DNA from: Janthinobacterium lividum
GTDB lineage: Bacteria; Pseudomonadota; Gammaproteobacteria; Burkholderiales; Burkholderiaceae_D
DNA: 64,000 nt
Reading direction: 5' to 3'
Assembly (NCBI RefSeq): GCF_034424625.1
Contig: NZ_CP139976.1
Location: 4,340,001-4,404,000, forward strand
Below are positions 9,931-17,252 of this stretch, in pieces. The notes under the pieces were generated by a model. That model did not search any database and was not told the origin of the DNA. It saw only the letters and a list, made by a program, of their open reading frames with translations. Made by a program: the position numbers and the translations under genes. Each line of letters begins with the position of its first letter. Within the stretch, counting starts at the first letter, position 1.

Positions 9931-12525
9931 ATGCATGCAAGCATCCAGGCGGCACTATCGGCCTTCGACCTCGCCGCGCAAGAACGGCGCCTGCTGAAGA
10001 TCGATTTCCCCCATGAAGATGGGCCAGCCGGCGCCATCCTGCTGGTCAATTCGCTGACTGCCAGGGAGGAGGTGTCGCGCGACTTCCGTTTCGAGGCCGA
10101 ACTGCTGTCCGATGACGCGCATATTGCGCTCAAGGCCATGATGGGCCGCATGGTGAGCATTTCCATGGTGCGCGACGATGGCACGCTGCGCCACTTCAAT
10201 GGTTATGTGGGCGAGTTTTGCCTGCTGCGCGCCGATGGCGGCTTTGCGTGGTACCGCATGGTGCTGCAACCATGGCTGGCCTTCGCCCGCCTGCGCCAGG
10301 ACAATGTGTCCTTTCATGGCCAAAGCGTGATGCAGCTGACCGAAACAACGTTCGCACACTACGAGCAGCGCGACTGGAAAACCAGCATCCATGGGGACGA
10401 TCCGCAGATCACCTGCGCCAACCAGCACAATGAGACCGACTATAACCACCTGCACCGGCGCTGGGAGGCGCTGGGCTGGCATTACTGGTACGAACACCGC
10501 GCCGATGGCCATACGCTGTGGCTCGCGGACAACAGCACCCTGGCGGACATGGTCGCCACGGCGTCCGGAGACGGAGCCATGCGTTTTCACGCCGAATCGG
10601 GTGCCATGGAAGACGATGGCCTGCAACAGTGGCAAGCCGTGCGCCGCATCGGCTCCGGGCAGATGACACTGGCCAGTTTCGACTATAAAAATCCCCAGCC
10701 GCGCCTTGCCAGCGGCTACTCCCTGAATCGCCAGGGTGATGTATTTGCCCATGAGCTATATGAAAACACGGGCGCCTATGGCTATAAGAATATCGACGAG
10801 GGAGAATCCCTGGCGCAACGCCGCATGGAAGAAAGCGACCATCTGCGCCAGTATTTCGAGGCGGCCGGCAATCACCGTGGCGCACAGCCTGGCCTTTGCT
10901 TCCGGCTCGATGGACATTTCAGCGCCGAGGAAAAACGCTGCCAGCCTGGCCAGGAGCGCCCGGACAATATCGCCGAACGCGAGTACCTGATCCTGTCAGT
11001 CGTGCATAGCGCCAGCAATAATTATCAGCTTGGCCCTGGCACACCTTCCCACTATGTCAACAAGTTGGTGTGCGTGCGTCGGGACATCCGCTGGCGGCCG
11101 GGTCGTGGCTACAACAGCACACCGTGCGTGGTTGCCGGTGTGCAGACGGCGCTGGTGGTCGGACCGGCCGGAGAGGAAATCCATACCGATGCACTGGGAC
11201 GCATCCGCCTGCAGTTTCACTGGGATCGTCTGGGTGAATTCGATGAGCGCAGCTCGCCATGGATACGCGTCATGATGCCGATGGCGGGTCCGCAAATGGG
11301 ACACATCGCCTTGCCGCGCGTGGGCCAGGAAGTCGTTGTGCAATTCCAGGACGGCAATATCGACCACCCTATCGTCATCGGCGTGGTCTACAACAGCGCC
11401 AATCCGCCGCCGTGGCAACTGCCGCAGCAGCGTGCCCTGTCCGGCTTGCGCAGCCGTGAACTGGGCGCCCGCAGCGCCAACCATCTCGTGCTCGACGATA
11501 CCAAGGGTGCGATCCAGGCGCAGCTGCGCAGCGAACACCAGGACAGCCGGCTTTCACTGGGCAACATCACCCGCATCGACGACAATGCCGGCCGCAAGGA
11601 AGCGCGCGGTGTGGGCTTTGAACTGGCCAGCAGCGCCTGGGGCGCCCTGCGCGCGGCCAAAGGCATGCTGATTACCACCGAAACACCGGCAGGTGGCGGC
11701 TCCGTCAAGCAACTCGACGAAACACAGGCCCGTCTGGCGCAAGCACGTCAACTGCAGCAAGGCTTGGCCGGCATGGCGGTCGACGCGGGCGCGCAAGACA
11801 GCGCAGCACAACAAGGCGCCGTCGCCGAGTCCATCCAGCGGCAAAACGCCGCAATCAAGGGCGCCGGCGGCGATTTCCCGGAACTGTCCGAACCGCATTT
11901 GCTGCTGGCCAGCCCGGCCGGCATCGAGCTGAGCACGGCCCAGTCCATCCACCTCGCCGCCAGCGAGCATGTGGCGCTCACCAGCAGCAAGCATATTTCA
12001 CTCGCCAGCGGCGACAGCATGTTTGCCAGCATTGCCAGGACCTTCAGCCTGTTCGTGCACAAGGCCGGCATGAAACTGATCGCCGCCAGCGGCAAAGTGT
12101 CCATCCAGGCCCACAGCGACGAGGTGGAAATCCTCGCCCAGAAAGTCTTGTCTCTGATCAGCGAAGCGGACTGGGTCAACATCAAGGGCAAAAAAGGCGT
12201 ACGCCTGCACGGCGCCAACCACATGCTGGAAATCAGCGACAAGGTGCAGTTCTTCACCTCCTCCCCTGTGCTCTTCAACGGCAACCTGGAAACCCTGGCG
12301 CCGAAAAGCGTGTCGCAGGAATTCAATGAACGGCCACACAGCGGATTTGATCAGGAGGTCTTGCTGGTGAATGCCGACGATACGCCGGCCGTTGGCCTTG
12401 CTTTTGAAATCCTGCGCGATGACGGCAACATGGCCGGCAAAAGCGCGGAAGACGGTTCCACGCAACTACAAAAATCCACGGGCATGGACAGCTACATCAT
12501 TCGCTATAAGGGAGAACTGCCATGA
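9931..12525 (+). CDS. vgrG: T6SS spike protein VgrG with C-terminal extension
   Basis: 864 aa. Order: gp27-like base (residues ~20-370, with HNETDYNHLHRRWEALGWHY and FDYKNPQPRL), gp5 OB-fold (GRIRLQFHWDR, then SSPWIRVMMPMAG and FQDGNIDHPIVIGVVYN), a DUF2345 beta-helix part (~670-790), and a final ~60-residue stretch (from about FDQEVLLVNADDTPAVGLAF) that looks like a small beta-sandwich of the transthyretin/Ig type. Such extensions are known to carry effectors on VgrG. The stop overlaps the start of the lipase effector gene by 4 nt (ATGA), so spike and effector are made together. The start ATG follows GGAGGCAGGCC. Confidence 0.95.
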   Translation: MHASIQAALSAFDLAAQERRLLKIDFPHEDGPAGAILLVNSLTAREEVSRDFRFEAELLSDDAHIALKAMMGRMVSISMVRDDGTLRHFNGYVGEFCLLRADGGFAWYRMVLQPWLAFARLRQDNVSFHGQSVMQLTETTFAHYEQRDWKTSIHGDDPQITCANQHNETDYNHLHRRWEALGWHYWYEHRADGHTLWLADNSTLADMVATASGDGAMRFHAESGAMEDDGLQQWQAVRRIGSGQMTLASFDYKNPQPRLASGYSLNRQGDVFAHELYENTGAYGYKNIDEGESLAQRRMEESDHLRQYFEAAGNHRGAQPGLCFRLDGHFSAEEKRCQPGQERPDNIAEREYLILSVVHSASNNYQLGPGTPSHYVNKLVCVRRDIRWRPGRGYNSTPCVVAGVQTALVVGPAGEEIHTDALGRIRLQFHWDRLGEFDERSSPWIRVMMPMAGPQMGHIALPRVGQEVVVQFQDGNIDHPIVIGVVYNSANPPPWQLPQQRALSGLRSRELGARSANHLVLDDTKGAIQAQLRSEHQDSRLSLGNITRIDDNAGRKEARGVGFELASSAWGALRAAKGMLITTETPAGGGSVKQLDETQARLAQARQLQQGLAGMAVDAGAQDSAAQQGAVAESIQRQNAAIKGAGGDFPELSEPHLLLASPAGIELSTAQSIHLAASEHVALTSSKHISLASGDSMFASIARTFSLFVHKAGMKLIAASGKVSIQAHSDEVEILAQKVLSLISEADWVNIKGKKGVRLHGANHMLEISDKVQFFTSSPVLFNGNLETLAPKSVSQEFNERPHSGFDQEVLLVNADDTPAVGLAFEILRDDGNMAGKSAEDGSTQLQKSTGMDSYIIRYKGELP

Positions 12526-14375
12526 GCAAATGTGATGACCTGAATAACCGCGGCAATCATCCTGCAAAGTTTAGTCAAGGCGTGGGAGGGTGGGCAGAAC
12601 TCGCTGTTTCGATGACTGAAACAAAAGATACCGCCCGACATGACGTCACCGTCCCGCCAGGCAAAGTCATTCCTGTCATCTTCCTACCAGGCGTGATGGG
12701 CAGCAATCTAAGGATGAGCAAGGTTCGCCAAGAAGAATTGCGCCGTCCAGACAATCGGGCTTGGCGGCCGGACGATATGATGGGGGCTGGAGGCAAGACA
12801 GCTGTCCTCACAGGCAACGGCTTGGGTGGCTGGTTCAAAGATGCGTCGCCACGGCAGCGTCAATTGGTATTTGATCCCACTGAAACCGAAGTCGAGTACT
12901 ACCATTACACCGAAAGCAACAGCCGCTTCGATCCAGATGGTGCGGAAACCAAAGCCGCGGATGCGCGGCATCAAAATGTGCCTGACAGCTTTACCCCCAT
13001 TCCTCCTCTGATGGGAACGAACAGGATAGCGACAACATCACGCCCGAATCAAGGTAAAGCCTGCTCATATCAAAGCCCAGCACAAATAGCCCGTTGGCGA
13101 GGATGGAGTGAAGTGTTATTTGCTGGTGCGTACGGAACAATGTTGCGGGCTGCCGAATTGCATCTCAATAACATGATTTCCGACGGTAAGCCACATCCTG
13201 TCTGGCGTCAAACAAATGGCCTTGGCGCACTGCTTTTGCAAGATCCAGAAAATTTTGGCGCGTCATCTGGGAAAGCCATTACCGTCAGCGATTTAAAGAA
13301 AATTTCTCCTTGCTGGTATCCAGTGCATGCGATGGGTTATAACTTTATCAAGAGCAATGGGGTATCCGCCGTCACTATTGCAGAGCGACTACGCGGCCTT
13401 GTCAAAGGCTACCAGCAACGCGGATTCAAATGTAACGAAGTCATCATCGTCACACATAGCATGGGGGGCTTGCTGGCCCGTGCATTGATACATCCCAGCT
13501 ATGGAAAGATGCTTGATGATAAAGATGTGAAAATTCTGGGCATTTATCACAACGTGATGCCAACCATTGGCGCCGCAGGGGCATATAAACGCATGCGTTT
13601 TGGTTTTCAAGAAAGAGAAGGTTCTATAGCAGAAATAGAAGCCAGCATTTTAGGCATCAACGGTGTACATGCTACCGCCATTCTGGCAAACGCACCGGCG
13701 CCACTGGAAATGTTGCCAGGTGCAGCATATGGCCAAGATTGGCTGAAAATTGTAGATGCACAGGATAAAGTTTTATGGAGCTGGCCTCGCGATAAAGCCA
13801 CTGCACTGGAAAGCATTTACCTTCAACCCGCCAATGCGTGGTGGAGGCTAATCAACCCAAAATGGGTAAACCCCGCAGACCTCCCTTATGAAAAAGGTGG
13901 GGGTATAGAAAGAACAATGGAGAGAATAACATACGCCTCAAAATTTCTATCGTCCATAGAGAAAAATTTCCACCCAAACACTTATGCAAGCTATTGCGCT
14001 TCCCGAAATTTTTTAAGTTACGGCGACGTCGTATTTAAATTAATTGACGGTCTTCACGGTGGTTCAAATGATCCATGGAATAAATTTGAGCCGCTACCTG
14101 AAAAATGGAAATTACTTGAAGATGATAGCAAGGGGCAACTCCTGGTTCAAGCCGGAGGGAAAAACTTAAAATTAAAGCTACAGCCAGCCAGTGCACGCGG
14201 TGATGGAACGGTACCGTCAGACCGTTCTGCACGGCACATCACAGGCACACTGTTCATACATGGCAGGGCGGAAGCGAACGGTTATGACCACCAGAACAGC
14301 TATGCCGATACAAATGTAATGGCATCCATGCTGTATTCCATCGTACAAATTGCCAAGACGGCAAAATGGGATTAA
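12522..14375 (+). CDS. T6SS phospholipase effector, PGAP1-like Tle4 type
   Basis: 617 aa. An alpha/beta hydrolase of the LCAT/PGAP1 kind: VIFLPGVMGSNLR near residue 50 is the usual oxyanion-region opening, THSMGGLLAR holds the probable nucleophile Ser313, GDGTVP gives Asp561, and YDHQNSYAD gives His590, a complete putative triad. Tle4 effectors are PGAP1-like lipases delivered by T6SS into the periplasm of rival cells. The assignment to Tle4 rests on this fold plus the Tli4-like gene directly downstream. There is no signal peptide, as expected for VgrG-borne cargo. The gene overlaps vgrG by 4 nt; its second half is clearly more A/T-rich than the flanking DNA, a sign of separate ancestry. Confidence 0.82.
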   Translation: MSKCDDLNNRGNHPAKFSQGVGGWAELAVSMTETKDTARHDVTVPPGKVIPVIFLPGVMGSNLRMSKVRQEELRRPDNRAWRPDDMMGAGGKTAVLTGNGLGGWFKDASPRQRQLVFDPTETEVEYYHYTESNSRFDPDGAETKAADARHQNVPDSFTPIPPLMGTNRIATTSRPNQGKACSYQSPAQIARWRGWSEVLFAGAYGTMLRAAELHLNNMISDGKPHPVWRQTNGLGALLLQDPENFGASSGKAITVSDLKKISPCWYPVHAMGYNFIKSNGVSAVTIAERLRGLVKGYQQRGFKCNEVIIVTHSMGGLLARALIHPSYGKMLDDKDVKILGIYHNVMPTIGAAGAYKRMRFGFQEREGSIAEIEASILGINGVHATAILANAPAPLEMLPGAAYGQDWLKIVDAQDKVLWSWPRDKATALESIYLQPANAWWRLINPKWVNPADLPYEKGGGIERTMERITYASKFLSSIEKNFHPNTYASYCASRNFLSYGDVVFKLIDGLHGGSNDPWNKFEPLPEKWKLLEDDSKGQLLVQAGGKNLKLKLQPASARGDGTVPSDRSARHITGTLFIHGRAEANGYDHQNSYADTNVMASMLYSIVQIAKTAKWD

Positions 14376-14378
14376 GCC

Positions 14379-15506
14379 ATGAATAATAAAATAAAGAAAA
14401 CAATTTTCCTCACGATCACAGTTATTGCGATGACTTTCCTATCCGCCCACGCGAAACAAAATTCAGACAAGGAGACCATAATGCCTGAAAATTTCAAACT
14501 CAGCAAACGCCTGGATGCGCTATTTTTAAAAACAAAAATTGTATGCTTCGGGCGCTATGCCCTAGAGGTTCCACAAGAAGCACAACTCATATCAGGAGGA
14601 ACAACAATTCTTTCGGAAATCAAGAGCATACCAGGCGGAATAACAGAAAAAAACGAACGCATAGCAGAAGAAATTGAAAAAATAAAAAAAAATGATCCAA
14701 CCTCTGAAATTATATACAATGAAAAAGGTCCAATAGAAAATAGCTGGCAACTTCAATACTATGACGGAGAATTCTCCAAAGAAGGTGGACGTTTAATCTT
14801 CAAGACCTACGTTATAAAAGGAAGCCATATATTTATTCTTGACGGATCAACACGAAAAGGTGAAACAATAGCAGATTCCAAACGAAATCAAATGGTCCGC
14901 GCTAATAATTTACGTCTGCGCGATGAAAATGAAGTTCCCAAGGAACCTGGTTATTGCGTCAAAAATGGCTTCATGAGCGACAACAAATATGATAGTCAGG
15001 AAATGGCGGATGCAGGCTTGTATTTCCCCAGCTTTCCAGACGTGACTTTTTCCATCACCGCGAATAAAGATGCCTACGGTGACTATCCTCCTGCCGAATA
15101 TGATGCAAAAGTACGTGGAGAATTATCATTACTTGCTCGTATCCAGCAGGCGAAAGACCAGCAAGGCAAGAATTATCCCGCTCGCACACTGCTACGCGAG
15201 GGCAAGCGTGACGTGCAGCACTGGCATGGCGAGGAATCGTTGATACGGCGCACCGATGGCGTGCACGATTTCGAATGGACACTGGTGGGCACGCCAGGAG
15301 ATATCGCCTATCCAGCGGTATTGGAAGCATCCATGTACACCAAAGTCGCCCACAACATGGTCGGCGCCGCCGAAGCCGCGTCGCTGACCGACGAAGAGGC
15401 CATCGCCTTGTGGGACAAACTGCTGTCCGGCTTGAAGTTCAGGGTGAAAGTGCCGGGCGCGCCTCCCGGTTCTTACTATATCGATCCGGATAAGCCAACG
15501 CAGTGA
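14379..15506 (+). CDS. Tli4-family periplasmic immunity protein
   Basis: 375 aa. Begins with a clear signal peptide (KKTIFLTITVIAMTFLSAHA), so it acts in the periplasm, where a lipase effector would strike. The mature start (residues ~40-65, including KIVCFGRYALEVP) and the C-terminal third (ending LWDKLLSGLKFRVK) resemble Tli4 immunity proteins of Tle4 lipases, as I recall the family. It starts 3 nt after the effector stop. Codon use is unusual: the first ~640 nt are very A/T-rich, with a run of nine A at 14684-14692, while the last third returns to the GC-rich style of the genome. Expected role: binding and blocking the lipase from sister cells. Confidence 0.8.
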   Translation: MNNKIKKTIFLTITVIAMTFLSAHAKQNSDKETIMPENFKLSKRLDALFLKTKIVCFGRYALEVPQEAQLISGGTTILSEIKSIPGGITEKNERIAEEIEKIKKNDPTSEIIYNEKGPIENSWQLQYYDGEFSKEGGRLIFKTYVIKGSHIFILDGSTRKGETIADSKRNQMVRANNLRLRDENEVPKEPGYCVKNGFMSDNKYDSQEMADAGLYFPSFPDVTFSITANKDAYGDYPPAEYDAKVRGELSLLARIQQAKDQQGKNYPARTLLREGKRDVQHWHGEESLIRRTDGVHDFEWTLVGTPGDIAYPAVLEASMYTKVAHNMVGAAEAASLTDEEAIALWDKLLSGLKFRVKVPGAPPGSYYIDPDKPTQ

Positions 15507-15571
15507 CAAGAAGGCATGCTGGCGCCGTGCAAGCCATTGCGCTAGCATGATCTTTTTCCTGGAAAGCCGCC

Positions 15572-16051
15572 ATGACCATCACCCTGCGCCCCGCCCTGCC
15601 CTTTGACATCGACGCCCTGTGGGCGCTGCGCACGGTGGCCGTGCGCGTCAGTTGCGCCACGCACTATGCGCCGGAGCAAATCGCCGCGTGGACGGCCTCG
15701 CCCGTGCCGCCTGCGTATGCCGCCATGCTGGCAGCAGGCGGCGGCATCGTGGCGATGCAGGGAGATATCATTGCCGGCTACGCCATGCTCGATGCGGACA
15801 AGCAGGAAGTCGATGCCGTCTTTGTCGATCCGGCCCTTGCGGGCCTGGGCATCGGCAAGCGCCTGCTGGCGGCGCTGGAGCAACTGGCGCGCGGGCGCGG
15901 CATTGCGCGTCTGCACCTGTCCGCGTCGCTCAATGCCGTGCCGTTTTACGCGGCTGCCGGCTTTACAGCCTTGCGCGAGCAAGCATATGCGCACCCGAGC
16001 GGCATCAGCCTGTCCAGCGTGGCGATGGAAAAGGCGTTAACGCCCGCCTGA
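15572..16051 (+). CDS. GNAT-family N-acetyltransferase
   Basis: 159 aa. A single GNAT domain. The acetyl-CoA binding stretch is VDPALAGLGIGKRLLAALEQ (motif A, with LAGLGIG as the pyrophosphate loop), followed by ARLHLSASLNAVPFYAAAGF (motif B). The opening ITLRPALPFDIDALWALR is typical. The substrate cannot be read from sequence. It stands alone: 65 nt after the immunity gene and convergent with the small-gene operon to the right. Confidence 0.85.
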   Translation: MTITLRPALPFDIDALWALRTVAVRVSCATHYAPEQIAAWTASPVPPAYAAMLAAGGGIVAMQGDIIAGYAMLDADKQEVDAVFVDPALAGLGIGKRLLAALEQLARGRGIARLHLSASLNAVPFYAAAGFTALREQAYAHPSGISLSSVAMEKALTPA

Positions 16052-16055
16052 ACCG

Positions 16056-16244
16056 TCAGTCGGGCACCGCGCCCGCCTCGGACTCGGCCAGGCAGTGCTG
16101 CAGCTTCGCGATCAGGGCGCGCACTTCATCGCCGCCCAGGTCCAGCGGGTCGCCTTGCGCGCCGACGGCGATCAGACAAATCGCCGAGCCGTCGTACCAG
16201 GCGTCCAGGCGTTCCTTGCCCTCATTCATATTGCTCTGATTCAT
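16056..16244 (-). CDS. Small unknown protein, last gene of SulP operon
   Basis: 62 aa, acidic, with no recognised domain. Sequence features: LDAWYDGSAICLIAVGAQGD then LDLGGDEVRALIAKLQHCL, which looks like two strands followed by an amphipathic helix. Its start overlaps the end of the DUF2750 gene by 23 nt, so it is probably translated from the same mRNA. The small size and position among immunity-like genes suggest, but do not prove, a similar protective or binding role. The start at 16244 is the longest choice; a second ATG lies 5 codons in. Confidence 0.5.
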   Translation of the reverse strand: MNQSNMNEGKERLDAWYDGSAICLIAVGAQGDPLDLGGDEVRALIAKLQHCLAESEAGAVPD

Positions 16245-16599
16245 GTTGCAAATCCCTCAGTAAATCAGCCGACGCCGCGATGCTGGCGCTGCCTTGCGGT
16301 ACAGGGAAGACGAAAGCCAGCTGGCCATTCTGGTTCATACCGGGCAGCCACTTGGCCAGGAAATCGCCGAGCGCGATGGCGCGCGGCTGAAAATGTTCCC
16401 ATTCGCCGCTGGCGCACGCCTGCGCAAACGCGGCTTCCGGCCAGAACGGGATGGCAACCTTGCCGTCGACTTGCGCCGTGGCCCAGCCATCGCGGTACAA
16501 GCCCCACACTTCTTGCGTATCGGCTGCCTTGCGCACAAAGTAGGCATGGCGTTCGGCGGACGGCAGCCCCGCCACCTGCTTGAACTTTTCAGGATGCAT
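16222..16599 (-). CDS. DUF2750 domain protein
   Basis: 125 aa. The sequence follows the DUF2750 pattern: RHAYFVRKAADTQEVWGLYR, then GWATAQVDGKVAIPFWPEAA and FLAKWLPGMNQNGQLAFVFP. The function of the family is unknown; members often sit in operons of small genes with immunity-like proteins, as here. It overlaps the upstream 90-aa gene by 11 nt and the downstream 62-aa gene by 23 nt, pointing to one polycistronic message behind the SulP transporter. No signal peptide, so cytoplasmic. Confidence 0.75.
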   Translation of the reverse strand: MHPEKFKQVAGLPSAERHAYFVRKAADTQEVWGLYRDGWATAQVDGKVAIPFWPEAAFAQACASGEWEHFQPRAIALGDFLAKWLPGMNQNGQLAFVFPVPQGSASIAASADLLRDLQHESEQYE

Positions 16600-16861
16600 G
16601 CTCGTCTCCTGCCCCGTCCCATACCCGCAGCTGCGGCGTGCACCAGCCCGTCACCATGTCGAGGGCGTCCAGTATCACGTCTTCCAGCGGCCCGTCCTCC
16701 ATAGGCGGGCGCAGTTCCTGCAGCAAGGCCGCCACTTGCGCGGCCGTCACGCCGCTGGCCTTGTAACGCAGCAGGATGGCGCGCAGCGTGAGCAACCCTG
16801 CCCTCGCGTCCAGCGCGGCCAGCAAGTCCCGGTCGATATCGGCGATGATGGTTTGCGGCAT
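16589..16861 (-). CDS. Small helical protein of unknown function
   Basis: 90 aa, predicted mostly helical and acidic; contains TLRAILLRYKASGVTAAQVA and a C-terminal DALDMVTGWC. I do not recognise the family. The start at 16861 is chosen because the Imm1-like gene ends 1 nt before it and a purine-rich stretch (GAGGCGGATTGAG) precedes the ATG; longer in-frame starts would lie inside that gene. Position inside a chain of overlapping small genes suggests a function tied to its neighbours, possibly immunity-like, which is inference only. Confidence 0.55.
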   Translation of the reverse strand: MPQTIIADIDRDLLAALDARAGLLTLRAILLRYKASGVTAAQVAALLQELRPPMEDGPLEDVILDALDMVTGWCTPQLRVWDGAGDEHAS

Positions 16862-16862
16862 C

Positions 16863-17252
16863 TCAATCCGCCTCCCACGCGATGGCGGCCGGCCGCGCGC
16901 CGCCCGTCCTGAAAAACTCGGCAAATGCCCGCTGGCATTGTTCCACCTCCACGCACCATGCCTCGGGATACTCGTCCACCTGGCCATTCGACAGCAGATA
17001 GCTGCAGGCACCGTCTGCCTCCTCGTCGCCCAGCGAGTGAAAACTCAGGTCGTCCTGGCCCGACAGATACATCAGCCAGGCATTGCCGCCATTGCGCAAC
17101 ATGCACAGGGCCGGGCCCTGCTCCGCGTCCGTGGCCAAGGTCAGCCACAGCTCGCACTGCGCCTGCGCGCGCGCCTCTTGCAGCGCTTGCTCCAGCGCAA
17201 GGATGCTATCCACCACGCGCGGCTCGCCGTGCAGATTCAGTTCCATCGTCAT
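16863..17252 (-). CDS. Imm1-like immunity protein
   Basis: 129 aa. The layout fits Imm1-type immunity proteins: a short N-terminal strand-helix part, a central block around GNAWLMYLSGQDDLSFHSLG, and the C-terminal signature AEFFRTGGARPAAIAWE, which is the usual Imm1 ending (FF-tG-rP-W). Imm1 proteins neutralise polymorphic toxins in the cytoplasm. No toxin gene is next to it; instead its ATG overlaps the stop of the SulP transporter gene by 4 nt. An internal ATG two codons on is an alternative start. Confidence is moderate because the match is by eye. Confidence 0.6.
   Translation of the reverse strand: MTMELNLHGEPRVVDSILALEQALQEARAQAQCELWLTLATDAEQGPALCMLRNGGNAWLMYLSGQDDLSFHSLGDEEADGACSYLLSNGQVDEYPEAWCVEVEQCQRAFAEFFRTGGARPAAIAWEAD

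Noticed and set aside
5156..15571. The T6SS region as part of a prophage tail cluster
   Set aside because: VgrG, PAAR and baseplate genes resemble phage tail parts, but TssK, TssF and TssG are T6SS-specific and no capsid, terminase, integrase or lysis gene is present.
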